A stretch of DNA of 64,000 nucleotides, from NCBI GenBank assembly GCA_038025085.1, contig CM076153.1:2170001-2234000 (forward strand), written 5' to 3'. The position numbers and the translations under genes are program-made. Below are positions 25,422 to 38,098 of the stretch, one piece after another (position 1 is the first letter of the stretch; every line of letters starts with the position of its first letter). The notes beneath the pieces are model-generated. The model did not search any database and was not told where the DNA came from. It saw only the letters and a program-made list of their open reading frames with translations. The stretch is from Tetragonia tetragonoides (lineage: Eukaryota > Streptophyta > Magnoliopsida > Caryophyllales > Aizoaceae).

Positions 25422-27782
25422 TCTGCCATTTCAAAACAAAATTGAAACAAGTTAATACACTGAAAAGGGAAATATAAGGCAAAGAGCAGCAAAAGAGTAC
25501 AAATGCAGTTAGTCTGTACCACTGCTGAATTTTCCGGGACGCAGTGAGCAATGGATACACGTTCTCAAAGGCAGTGTAGATGTCGTCTCTCATCTGTGGA
25601 AGAGTACACACAGAAGAAAGGCAATAACTTTCCAAATTAATCCAAATAAGCAGAACTCTGCAAACAATGAGAAGGAATGAAACTGTGAAACATAACCTTA
25701 GCTCCTGTGAGAACAATCTTTCCCGATACGAAAATAAGTAAAACAATCTTTGGTTTTGTCATCCGATAAATCAAGCCAGGAAAGATTTCTGGCTCATACT
25801 GTAAACCAAAAGGCAAATAACAGTCAGTACCAATAGTAAATGCATAAAATCAAACACTCTGATTCGAAACAGCAATGCAATCCCCATAGCCAAGAAAACA
25901 AGGGGGCATTATGAACCATTATCACAAAGCATGTTATCCATCTGGATTTCCTATTAAAGGAATATCGTTCCGAAGGAATGTAGTATCCATGGAAAGTGTG
26001 TAAATGATCCATCATTTCTTCAAGTAGGAACTTGGAATCGACCAACAAACACTAGTTTTTAAGCCACTTCAAATATGAATATGATGCAAAAGATCAAAGA
26101 TCCGTGAGCAATCACTTACACTACAAAAGGCGCCAAGAGACAACGCAAGCATCTCCAGTTTGATAGTAAATTTAACATCACAAGATCCCACAATGTTGCC
26201 TATCTCGAAATTCTGCCAAAGAACGTGAAAATGAAGGATTAGTTACTCATCATTGAGGCTGAAAGCCTTCTTCATGTAAAAAGGTAGGAGTCTCAAAGAT
26301 ACTGGCAAATAGAATGGTGGAAGATATGACACATGACAAGGTACCTTGAATTTGGCAGGGAATCCCACCTTCTGAACGATTCGAGCATACTGAAAGGGAG
26401 AATAGCATGGAAGTGTGTAACTAAAACTAGAAAAACAAAATATGCTTGACACGATTACAGCACAAACAAAGCTTTCATTCCCTAGCAACTTACCTTACGA
26501 GCAGCAAGTTTTGATTGATGCTCACTCTTAGCTCCAGTACAAACCTAAATTGGTCAGGTAACTGAGAATGAGCATGTTTCATCATATACCATTTAATACA
26601 CAAGATTCCTAGGTTCAGTAACAAAACTTGATTTTGACATATAGACGTTCCCAAAAAATTAAACATCGGTAAGTGAACTGGCACAAGCGCACACAGAAAG
26701 CAACCAAGTTTTTCCCTGTCCTACTAACAATTCCTCTAACTAGTGTCAAAATTCAACTCTGAAAAAGTGGAGACATGGTCCTTTGATGACAATAGTGACT
26801 TAGTTCTAACTTCCAGTGTCTTGCTATGATTTAGCAAGCCGAACGACCCTTTAGAGGACAGCACAAAAATGAGTGAGACGAGTTCAGACAACAGTGCGGT
26901 AGATTAATATCCTGAAGTATGATGACTGAAATTAATTATATGAACTAAAGGGCTTCCTCATAGAACAGTGAGCTCAAGTAATAGCACCCGTCAATACGAA
27001 AATTTATGACGAAGTAAGTAGAAGACTAGAAGCTTACCAATTTGCCAGAAGCAAATATCAGAGCAGTTGTCTTTGGCTCCTTGATTCTCATAATTACAGC
27101 TCCAAAACGCTAGAAGAGAACATCATACAAGATAAGCGACTAAGCCAACAGCAAGCAGAAAAGAAAAACCATTGACTTTCCTGTATTAGACTAACTTTTC
27201 CTTTCAATGGGAATGATAGAAAAGCTAAATGTTTGATCAATCCGCGATGGGGCATGCACATAGTTGACTCCCTTGTTATGCAATTTATCAAATCTGAAAG
27301 ACTGATATACAAGATACCTCCTTAAGGATCACATACCTTTGCATTATGAGCTCGCATTGCAATGGCCATGAGATTTAACTTGCAGTCCAAGTTGACACTT
27401 GAGACAATGTTCCTATATATGGTGAGAAACACATTACAGCAACAATAACATATACTATTAATAAGAACATGAACATCATCGAACCCTACTTTAAGTGAGG
27501 AATAACTAAAGTTTCCTTTGGTTCTAGCTAGTAAGTAAGATCTCGGCACAACTATGAACGCCATTTGATCACACTTAGCAAGGCTACTGGTGAGAATTAT
27601 GCACATAGAAACCTTCACACATACTATATTCTTTATTTGATTATCACCAGAAACATTTAAGATCGGTCAAGCTAAGGTCAAATAGAGAAGCTGTCGAAGA
27701 CTTACTGGATCGTTGGGACGATACCAGAAGGATGCTTTAAGAGATCTACTGTCTGACTTCCTTGCAAACTTTGTCCTGCCAT
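25422..27782 (-). CDS. TBP: TATA-box-binding protein, copy 1, with a four-residue deletion
   Basis: TBP bends TATA DNA as the core of TFIID and also serves Pol I and Pol III. Exons (minus): 27706-27782, 27337-27412, 27038-27109, 26494-26544, 26345-26389, 26120-26212, 25697-25798 and 25520-25593. The stop codon is split: TG before donor GTACAG, A at 25422 after a CAG acceptor, so the protein ends ...KIQQ. The N terminus is [20 protein letters not shown]. The saddle repeats carry [22 protein letters not shown] and FPGLIYRM...[15 protein letters not shown], so the four intercalating phenylalanines are present. Exon 2 is 76 nt instead of 88 and lacks the codons for EYNP after NA, found in copy 2 and in TBPs generally. 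The second repeat also departs from consensus ([18 protein letters not shown]). The frame stays open; function is uncertain. Confidence 0.9.
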
Positions 27783-28040
27783 TTCTCTATCTGAAATGCC
27801 ACTCCAAAGAAAACTAGATTGTACTAAATTTTGGTGTTGTGTGAATATTCACAACTCACAAGCAATATATCCGTAATTGTTTTACTAATGATCAGGTTCT
27901 TGACTGGTATTGAAGTGCAAATACAAAGGGAGAGGTGAGGAGAGAGAGTGTGAGTGTAGAGTTGTCACAATCATGCTGGTGGTTCAAGTTTAAGGAGAGA
28001 GAGAGAAAGAAGCTCAGAAACAAGTTTGCTCAGAAACAAG

Positions 28041-28056
28041 AGGGGTATATAAAGGC
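28041..28056. promoter_or_regulatory. TATA-like element upstream of TBP copy 1
   Basis: GGGTATATAAAGGC lies about 260 bp upstream of the copy 1 start. On the gene's own (minus) strand it reads GCCTTTATATACCCC, so it could act as its TATA box, but it fits the consensus better in the plus direction. Confidence 0.4.
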
Positions 28057-28801
28057 ATGCGAGACTTGGCCATTTTACCGCCAGCAATCAAAGGTATTTT
28101 TGTCCGTTTGATCAAAATATAGAACCACAAACGAGCCACCCTTAAATTGAGGATCTGTTGCAATGAATAAATATCAATCTGTTAATTATCAAAAAAAAAG
28201 AAAAATATCAATCTGTTGTTCTTTAGTATGGCTTGGCCACACACAGTACAACATTTTAGTTATGCCGTGACAAATATTCAAATAAACTTTGTACAGCTAG
28301 TTAGCGATGAAATAGTTTAAGCTGAACTACTACTAGAATGATGGGAGAAAGGGTGGTGCGTTTTGTACAATTGATGGACGTTCTCGGAACAAATTGACAG
28401 ATCTTTACAAAATGGCTGCAAAAAGAATTTGCTAAGAATTCTCGCAGTAACTTCAAGCGGTTTAGAACGTTCATCAAAATTCTCATAAGGATCGAAAGGG
28501 AAAGTCATGCTCAAACAACAAAAACTAAACCAATCCTGAAACTAGATGCTCTCATTTTTGTCAGCTGTGTTCTTCTAGCTTCTCTGATCTATACACTTCC
28601 TCAAATTCACAACTCCGTTCATTTATTTACAAGCAGCTGGGACGATAAATCAATGGCGTGAAACTCTGCGAGAGAAGTCGTCTCAACCAGTCCTTTGCGT
28701 TACATAACTGTATACAAGATAACTGACAAGTTAACACCTCGAACATTTCCAAGGAGAGAAACATACACATTTTACAAAAGATTATGAAGTTATATGAATC
28801 T

Positions 28802-31641
28802 CTAAATATTACCATTGTTCTGCTTTTTCTTGAACTGATTAAGCACCGGATATATGTTTCTAAAAGCATTGTCAATCTCTTCTCTTTCCTGTGTGAGAAT
28901 GAAGATACACACCAAAAGGAGTCCATTAATTTTATATGAATCCCAAAAATGCAAAACTTGGAAAAATTATCAAGGGAAAATAACTTGAAATAGCAGTTTC
29001 AATATTGCTCATATTTAACCTTACTGTACCTTAGCTCCCGTGAGAACAATCTTTCCGGATACAAATATAAGCAACACAACTTTTGGTTGCTTCATCCGAT
29101 AAATCAAGCCAGGGAATATTTCTGGATCATACTTTAAACACCAAAGCCAAAAGAGCAAAAAACATAGGTTACTTAATTAGCACAAAGAGAGGATTTCAAA
29201 TATAGGTACGTAAGGCCACGTACAACTTCGAATCTACCACCAGCACGGTAGTTCCTAAGATAATACCTTAAATATGTGGATGCTGGAGATCCATTAACAA
29301 TTACTTACATGAGTAAAGGCGTCATGAGCGTATTGAAGCCCCTCCAGTCTGATAGGAAATCTAACATCACAAGATCCCACTACGTTCTGAATTTTGAAAT
29401 CCTGCAAACACAAGAGGAAATCAGATTTACATGTAACTGATCAAAAGAAGGCTCAAATCCTGGAAGAATATAGAAACTGGACAAGCCGGAGGTGGTCACT
29501 AAGCGTAGATATAGGAAATATGGAAAACCATGAGAAGAGATACCTTGAATTTGGCAGGGTAACCAAGCTTCTGAATGATTCGAGCATACTAAAAGAAATG
29601 ACAGCACAAAAGATTATAATTAAAAATTCCTCTAGTTGATACTCCTATAATCTATGTACACAACACAACATATCTTTTATAGCAACAACTTTACCTTGCG
29701 GGCAGCTAGTTTCGACTGATCCTCGTTTTTAGCTCCGGTGCAAACCTAAATTTGCCAGTAAACACCAGAACAATGAGCGTGCGACATCACAACCACTCAA
29801 TAAGCTAAAGTCTTACTGTCCTAGTATAAACAATAAAAAAAAATAATAATTCCTGACAGGGTTGATAGCTGGATGAATGACAAAAAGAGACATGCATGAA
29901 ACCACCCATATGGAAAATAATATGTTTAAAATTTGGAGTTTGGGTACATCTTGACAATTTCCCCATTCTGACAGCCAACTCTTCCTGATGTCAAAATACC
30001 ACTAACAGACGCATTGATGTCAGTAGGGGCTTTTACATTCCTACTCTTAGTATATGTAGCAACTTGAACCTATCCAACAGTAACAAATGAACATGCTGAG
30101 AATGTTTATGAAGGTAGATTGTTATTCTGATTCCTTTGAGAATAATGATTATGCAGCTCAACAGATAGAACATTCAGATACAAAGTCAGCTTAGGCGATG
30201 GATCATTAAATAGAATCTACTTTCATAAAAAGAAAGGAAGTATAACCTTACCATTTTGCCAGAAGCAAATATCAGGGCAGTGGTCTTTGGCTCCCTTATC
30301 CTCATTATTACAGCAGCAAATCTCTACAAATAACACAAAAGACATAGCAAGGGAGTCAATTAAGGTAATAGTGAGCAGGAAACAGATGAACAGATAATTG
30401 GGAACATCCAAGGTTAAATGCAACTGGAATGATATTCTACCACCAGCACTTCGTTAATTATTTGATTGACCAATGCTATATAAGGTAATAGGTTAACAGT
30501 CAAACGTTGGGGAGATTCCTATAGAAATAAAACCAGAAACACATATGAATAGATCTTCAAGAATCAAGAATTCATCAAATTAATTAGGGAGAAGATACAG
30601 GGCACGTTCCCAAGAGTCACATACCTTGGGGTTATATTCTGCATTACGAGCGTGCAAGACAATGGCTCTGAGATCCAACTTGCAGTCCAAGTTGACAGTT
30701 GATACAACATTCCTATCACATGAAACATATCAACATGACAGTAACATTTAGTCGAAACTAGAAAGAATATTGACGACAATGACCCTATGTGCAAACATGT
30801 TAGGTTTCTTTGCCCAAGAAATTAAGAGGTAAAAAGGCAAGAAATTAAAGAAGCAGCAAAAGAGAAACAAATCTTAAGGCTGTCACAAGTATAATGGTGA
30901 GTATGTCCCAACAGTGCTTGTTAGTATGCAGTGCCCAATTAGATTGTCTTACATTTGAAACAGCCAAGTTACATGTCAAAAGTGAAAACATAGCCACATT
31001 TTATCTGAAAGAAAATCTATCCTGTATGTCACCCAGACACCCACAATGATCACGCGATATGTCAGCACCTCATTTTGCGGGATAGAACACATCAAGCCAA
31101 GATACGTAGACACGTCAACCTCAGCGCATCCATACTCATATCACTCACACTAGCCCCCTGGGGTAAAAATTTTCTTCATCCATTGACTTTACAGTTTTAC
31201 AAAACATAATCAACACCCCCCCCCCCAACAATTAACAACAACATGATCTCGAATGTACACACAACATGACACTAAATTATCCAAATATAATAACTTTTCG
31301 CAGAATGTCATAGTCAGAAATTCAACACCCGCTTTCTGACATGGACTCAAATTACCCTGTTTTGATTTACGTTATCTAATACACTACAAGTTACTCCAAC
31401 ATATTAGCTCCTACTTAAACAGGTAGTATATTGCAACTGGGTACACAACTCATTACATGATTTTGATCTAAAGTTAACTATGTAAATTTTATCTCCACAC
31501 AGCATCAGTCCAAGAATTTGATAACAATTACATGCTCACTTATAGCTTTCAAAGACAAACTTACTGGAGAGTGGGGAGAAGCTCGGTTGATTCCCTCGAC
31601 GAATCTACTCGTTGGCTTCCTTCCAAGCCTTGTTCTTCCAT
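28802..31641 (-). CDS. TBP: TATA-box-binding protein, copy 2
   Basis: Exons (minus): 31565-31641, 30625-30712, 30252-30323, 29695-29745, 29544-29588, 29309-29401, 29030-29131 and 28802-28888. Internal exon sizes match copy 1 except exon 2 (88 nt, with NAEYNPK), so the two are tandem paralogues. The core is complete: [74 protein letters not shown] and [15 protein letters not shown]. The N terminus starts [13 protein letters not shown] but then departs from the usual HPSGIVPT. The C terminus ([19 protein letters not shown]) also diverges. The last exon may read through to a TAG at 28802-28804, or be spliced after AATG to an exon ending at 28700. A 5'-UTR intron up to about 32340 is likely. Confidence 0.92.
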
Positions 31642-32600
31642 TTCTCCACACCCCTTGTTCTCTCCCGTTTACACTAATTGACCAACCACATACCAAAACT
31701 CTATCAATTGACATCAATATCTTGGACTACTTTCTTATTAATTTATTTATGTATTTATTATTAATTCCTTATTTCTCACAAGTAGTTCTAGGGAGGTGTT
31801 TAACCTCGGAACAGAAACGATTTCAAACCGAACCAATTAATTTCTTATATTCTGAAATTCCACAAACACCATTCAACAATTTCATCAAACAGAACCAGTT
31901 AACAAATCCATTCACTTGCTAAAAAACAGAAATATACAACTCCCATGATTTAAATAGATAAACAGCAAAGGTATTACTTACACTGAAACCACCCATAGAT
32001 CTATTTTTTAATTTATTTATTCTTGAATTCACTTGCAAGTTTCTTTCCATTATTAGTGAAGAACCGCAAACCCTAAAAAGCAAGTACAACAAATTCAATT
32101 CGCCACAAATTTAGTGCAATTGGTGACATAATAACGACTTTGGTAAATCAAATTTTTGATAGAATGACCTAATTAAACTTGTGCTCAGAAACCAACCAGG
32201 CAACGTCTTAAAGAAAACTAAAATCAAGAATCTCAAATTAGAATAAAATCAATTTTCTTCCCCCTCGAAAAATCTAGGGTTTGTCTCATACTTACGAGTA
32301 AATAATCAATCGATTGACGCTTTAATCAACCGATAAATTCACCTCGCTGTTGTGAGATTATGAAACCAATTCAGAGGAGAGAGAAAGAGAAGGGGAGAAG
32401 GAGACAGAGAAAGAGAGAGAGAGGGGGGATGGGTGCTGGGGTTATAAAGAGTCCCGCTTGAGTCCGAGTATTTATACGTTTTGTGGGGAAGGTGCCTATA
32501 TATAGGCGCACCTAAATTGGAATTATCACTTTTTATGGGGTTATTTTCGTCCTTGTCAGGATATTTTAATTATTTCTATTTCGGTCAGATTTTATGTGAC
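31642..32600 (-). promoter_or_regulatory. Leader intron and promoter of TBP copy 2
   Basis: No coding sequence. A GA-rich stretch (32375-32430) probably marks the 5' leader of TBP copy 2. A near-palindromic TATA element, GGTGCCTATATATAGGCGCACC, lies at about 32491-32512. The stretch from about 32461 to 32600 recurs at 42964-43100, upstream of the second CAP-H copy, and in traces near 52110-52160. Confidence 0.55.
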
Positions 32601-32659
32601 AGCTTCAATACGACGCCGTAACATTGGAACTACGTGTTAAGTCCAAACACAAAGAAGAA

Positions 32660-32784
32660 ACGCGTTTTAGTCAAAAAGTTTAAAGAAAACTCTTTTTAGT
32701 CCATAACGGGATTGAAAAAACGCGTAAAGTGAGTAACAAGTTGGAAAAACGCGTACAGCCCTATAACAGGTTAGCGAAACGCGT
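32660..32784. promoter_or_regulatory. ACGCGT cluster upstream of CAP-H copy A
   Basis: Four perfect ACGCGT sites at 32660, 32720, 32749 and 32779, spaced 60, 29 and 30 bp, with related flanks (AAACGCGTTT, TAGTCA). They lie just upstream of a TATA-like run (TATATATA, 32871-32878). ACGCGT is the yeast MCB (cell-cycle) core and also fits the plant CAMTA CGCG box; which, if any, applies is unknown. Confidence 0.7.
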
Positions 32785-32974
32785 TTATTGTCAACAAAAA
32801 AAAGTAAGGAAAACTCATTACGTCGTCGTTTGGCACTGGCCGACTAGGAAAAGTTTAGCCTATATATATGTTCCTCTATTTTCTCTTTCAAAAATCCAAG
32901 AAAACATTTCATTTCCCTCGCTCGAGCGTTCTCTCTCCCCCTCTGTTTCTCTCTCCTGATTCAGAAGAATGGAA

Positions 32975-35900
32975 TATGAAAGGTGTATGGAAAATTGCGG
33001 AAACCCTAATTTACCCTAGGGTTTCAATTTCTCCAATGATGCCAAGATCATCGAGTCGCAATTGCCGCTCACAATCAGGTAAGTCTTTATCTCTCTCCCT
33101 CAACTTTCTCTCTTTTTAAATTTCGGCGATTTCCCAATGTCGGCGATTTCCCTTTCTATGTACAATAGTTTATTTGCGCTAATTTCCTTTGATTTTCATC
33201 CTTGTTAATTTCGCTAATTTGTTCTTGTTAACAAATTTCCATGTGACCATTTCATAGTGAAAAGCTTGCATATAAAATTTTATGAGTTATTGGTATTTAA
33301 TCTTGCCCTAACTAGTTGTTTCTGACTTGTCAATGAGCGTTGTTGCCAATTGAGTGAATTTTGTTCATGTTTGTTTGGAGGGCTTGTGGGTGAGTATTAG
33401 GGTTAACTTGATCCTTTTGGGACTGTAGCAAAATAGCCTGAATATAACTCGGGATTGATTTTTTGAGGAAGTATGTTTGTATATATTAATTAACGTGGGA
33501 TTCAAATATTCAATGCTGTGATATGATGAATTATGTTTGTTTGTCCCGTACATCTTACATCTTACACTTGTGGGTTCATTCTCATGCAGTCGTCACCTGT
33601 GTGAACACTGGAGTCCTCTTTTAATGCTTTGAATATCAAGAAGTTTGAAGGCAATAAAACATCGATGCTCACCTTTTTACTCCTGTTTTCCCCCCTCTCC
33701 CTTCCCCATTATTTACCATTTACATTTACACTTTTTTCCAGTTACATTGCAGTTGATCCTCTGTATAATCAGACAACTCTACAACTTTTTGAACAACCTG
33801 AAGTTATTGAGGATATCCAGATACATTCGCTTCTTAGAAGTGCCAGCAAAATGCATAATTTCAACAACGGAATAATTGCCTTTACCTGATTGATATCTCT
33901 CTTGCTGAAGGTTGGTAAGTATACTTTTGTTTGGAGTATTGGGGTTTCTCTTTCATCTCTCAGTCATCAATTATTTTGCTTTTCTCTCTTTCGCAGAATG
34001 CATTGAGCAGATGATGAATGTGCATACTAAGAAACCTATATGCTTTACTTTTAGGGCTATTACGGAGCAGCTTGATGAGTGTGCAACTTAGAGACTTAAT
34101 TAGTGGTCAGGACTGTATTTGTGATGATAGTGCAATTTGTGATAGCACAGTTGAGCGCAATGGGATCCCAGTGTTTATGAGCACATGTCATTTAGCCGCT
34201 GGGAAAACTATTGAGTTGGATGATGCGTAATATGATAATGTTGAGGCATGGAAAGTATGGTCATTTGATCACAGTGACGAGATAAATGTTGGTGGTGATG
34301 GCTTTAACATCAGTGATCAGAACTTGCAAAATCATATGAGGTAGTATTTATAGTATGAAAATTTGGTGATGCTGTTTCAACATTGTAGTTTCTATTTTAT
34401 CTTTAATAACTATGGCTTATAACTAAAATAAGTTCTTGAAGATCTATAGGTGCTCAACGGAATCCAACCTGAACTGAACTATACCTTCTTCATTAATTAG
34501 ATAATTTAGTGAAGCGGTTTTCACTGAAATATGTAAGACTGTATGTCATGTGAAAGTTGACATGTCAATGTCCCTATCTGAAACGGGTCCCCCACCTCCC
34601 CCCATCTGGGGAGAATGATGCTTATGCACAAGAAAGAAAAAGTCGGACGTTGACGGTTTGAATGTAAGAAAATATGCTTATGGCATGATCCCTCATGTGT
34701 CATCAACTGCGTGTCTGAATACCAATACAGGGATCCATTACCCACTAATACAGAGTTTTATATGCTTATTGGTTTCGGTTTTAGGATATTTTATGGATAG
34801 TTTCAATTGTGATTTTTTGATAAATCATTGTGTAGTTTGTGTTATTTAGTATGTCGTTTGCTTTTCTGCATGATATTAAATTCAGTGAGTAAGTTACCAC
34901 TTACCAGTTGTTCTCTATATCCTGCAGATAGCGGCCTATGGCAAAATGTAATGATTTTGGAGGATCAGTTCCTGCTTGGAACAATGAAAGTATCTATAGT
35001 GGCAATGATGATAATGGTGCTCATAGTGATGTTAAGGGGCCAGATACGCTGGTCTCTCAGCCCCGCCAGGTTTGTCTGACCCTGTCCTTATCCGCCTCTC
35101 CATCTTGGGAATCCAAATTAGTAGGGCAAGTATGCAGTCCTGTCCCACGCGTATTCGTGTGTGTATACATTTCAATGTGTCTATTTGTTAATCCCTTTGT
35201 TGCTGTATTGCAATTATTGTTTTTGCTTTTAAATTCTGTGAGGACATTCATTACCATTATCTTGGTACTCTATATGACGTCCAACCACACTTCCATATTG
35301 GTCATCTTGACATATAATAGCCTAGGGATCATATTAGAAAATTGCAAAACTTGATGTTTGGTAAAAGAAACACCTAGGGATCATATTCACGGTTTGTAAG
35401 TACAACACTTTAGTAAGCTTCATACTGCAAACAATTGCTGTATGTCCGTCCTGGTACTCGCGAGTAAAGCTTGATAGATGGCATGGCTAATTATCTCAAG
35501 TTTGATATCTATGATCTGCAGCTGGGGGGTATACTCTGACTCTTCCTTGAGGGACTTGTTTCTTTGTGTACCAAGCAATTGATCATTGTCGTCGAGGATC
35601 TCGACTGCACTCGAGGCCTGCCAACTTCAAGGTTCAGCAGTGCAAGGTGCCTTGGCTATGCAGAATCTAATGTGGATCCTAACAAGGCTAAGTATGAGGC
35701 TCAGGTAAGTCTTCTTTGTCATCTCTCTTTGCTCTTATAGATTCTCACTTGTGCATGTTAGTTGATTTCTTGCATTATTCGATAAAAAAATAAAAAATTC
35801 TTGCATTATAATGATTGTCCTAATAACAGACTTAACAGTGCTAAAAGACAGTCATTTGAGTGACTGAGTAAGCTCTTAGTGAAAATATTTTGGACGGATG

Positions 35901-37170
35901 GTTGTCTCCAGTAAAAACAGAATCTATATTCTCAACTTGCTAATACGTGTTTATTTAGGAGAGTAAAGAAAATGAGAGATCAAGAAAGGAAAGAAAGCAA
36001 GATATACAGAAAAATGGAACTTGAGATATATTTATAGTGTCTCAACTGACACTTTAGACCTCTAGAATTAGTGCGTACTAATGTGAACTGAGCATGGTTA
36101 ATTGCTATTGGTAGATGTCTCTGATAGCACTACTTAACTTCATGGATTTGCTAACCTATGATGTTTCTTTCTATCAAGGATGAACTGCTTAAAAGATCAT
36201 GATTTTTATGAAAGTTATGCCTGGCAATGGATTATTTGTAATTACCTTCATTTGGTATTAGCCGAACTTTGCAAATTTGGTTTGATGTTTGATGAAATTG
36301 TCTTGTGGACCTATGTTCTATTTTAAAAGGCTGAGGTTTTGACTTTTCACCGCCTAGAGAAAAAGAGAGGAAAAAAAATGAAGTTTTGATTGTGCTTTGT
36401 GATATTAGCTTATCTTGAAACTGTTACTCTCTATTATGATTTGTTGCCTCAACCCTTGGATTATGATATGTTGCCTCAGCTCGTTCCTGGCCGTGGAAGC
36501 TGAGCACTGTTACCACTGGTCCATCTAGCGCACTGGACTTTGGTGTGGAGGATGCAGTAATTGATTTGAATCCCCAATGATATGAGAATGGGGTATAGAT
36601 AAGAATAATATATATTAAATGACTTTAGGATTTGACAGAAATTATGGGGAAGGAAAGAGAGTGAGATCAAGCTGGTCAAAGTATGATCTGCGGCTCTGGC
36701 TCTGAGTACATTGCCTGTTTCAGCGGGGGGGGGCGGGTTGGGATGAATCTATGGAACTTTTGCATTTCGCTTAAACCAGCCAACAGTACGGGCTAGAACC
36801 TAACGTCCATCATTGCGTCTGTTAAGCAATGCCGTTTGCGCAGAAATACTGGTTGGGACCTACTTCGCAAATTTTTGTCCAAGCAGGCCACCTGCCCCTT
36901 CCCTGCGATGGGTAGCTCTACTTAGTTTTCCTTCTCCAGTATTCATTACTGATAGTTGTTTGTCTGTTGCAGGGGAAGAGAAGAAGGGGAGAAGGTATGA
37001 ATAGTATCTGAAATGGTTGCTGTCTTCTATGTTTGTAATGTCAAGATCAGTAGTGGAACAAGCTCGTGTTAAATTTGTGATGAATAACCAGTGTTACAGT
37101 TTCTGTGGCACTCTGTACAGCAGCGCCACTTGAAATCCTGAGGATTTCATTCATCACAAAATATGAGATC
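32975..37170 (+). pseudogene. CAP-H pseudogene, copy A
   Basis: A decayed copy of the gene at 52805-60518. The exon 1 remnant (near 32993) keeps GCGGAAACCCTAA but ATGG has become ATTG. Exons 2-4 are absent. The exon 5 remnant (33592-33649) has an in-frame TGA and a GC in place of the GT donor. Exon 6 (about 33752-33909) is internally rearranged, exon 7 (from about 33997) has an early stop, and exons 8-10 are missing at this position. Exon 11 (34928-35069) is 142 nt instead of 146, and exon 12 is lost. A G-rich exon 10-like piece (GGGGAAGAGAAG) lies near 36973, and the 3' flank matches 60600-60660 and 61690-61790. No open frame of useful length remains. Confidence 0.88.
35540..35704 (+). other. 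Exon-like open segment inserted in CAP-H copy A
   Basis: A 55-codon open stretch preceded by a stop, ending CAG|GTAAGT like an exon. It contains IIVVEDLDC, which resembles the Walker B part of AAA ATPases, then AESNVDPNKAKYEAQ. It has no counterpart in the intact CAP-H gene or copy B. It could be a captured gene fragment; I do not recognise the source. Confidence 0.35.
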
Positions 37171-37199
37171 ATGAGAGTCTGTTATCACATATTTCTGTA

Positions 37200-38098
37200 C
37201 TAGATATGAAGTCCGTGTGTTGCACGAGTTTGGTGTTAAAATTTTAAAATAAATACACTCATATAATGTTAGTAAATGAAATCGAGGATCGAAGTATGTT
37301 GGCAATTCCACTTCGGTAGTTTGGATTCGTGTTGGACATGTATGTAATCTTGTGCATTGCAAGATTTAGTGAAACGTTTACATTCAGTATTTTCAGTCAT
37401 ATGCATATATGTATCAATAGAAAAATTAAAAGAAAAATTGTCACAATCTCTTTGTTTTTCTTATATATTTGTCATTATTTTCTTAGAACTTTTTAAGTAA
37501 TTTTTTCTCTTATGTGATGCTCTATGAATTATGAAACTTTTTTTTGTTAAAACTCTATAACTTATAAGTCAACCTCTTTTATTATCCTAAACTTTAAATA
37601 TATTTGTGAACTTTACATGCCGGAGATTAAGTAGTTCATCATCTTTTTGAAATAATTTGTGAAAATTACATAATTAAATGCTATTTGTATATAAGTTTTA
37701 TACTTGTATATAATATTTAGTGAAATTAGCGTTGTATACATAGTTAATCTGATTCGCTCCTTTCCAATTTGCACTGCATGATGCATCTTATTTTGTATTA
37801 TAATTTTTTCTCACATTCTGTGTCCATTATGTCATTTTGTTCTGTTATATTTCGTGTTATTTTATTTTGTTCCGTTCCGTTCTGTTTTACACCATTTCGT
37901 TAAAAAGAACATACTCCTTAGTTTTATAACTTAAAATTATAACTTATTTTTTTCACTTAATATTATATCTTAATTATATTTTTGTTATTTATTTAGCTTA
38001 GTGGCTCGCATAGGTGGCACTTTTAATGCTAATCTTAAATGATTCGATAAGGTAGACGCGTCCGATGAAGTCACAAAATATGTCCTTTATATATATAG
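37200..38098 (-). mobile_element. Helitron (non-autonomous), minus strand
   Basis: At the left edge A|CTAG followed by a hairpin-like GTCCGTGTGTTGCACGAG is the reverse complement of a Helitron 3' end. At the right edge, CACCTATGCGAGCC and ATATATAAAGGACAT on the minus strand resemble the 5' end of the element at 9408. It abuts the next Helitron directly. The 5' TC is eroded, so the right boundary is good to a few bases. Confidence 0.6.
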
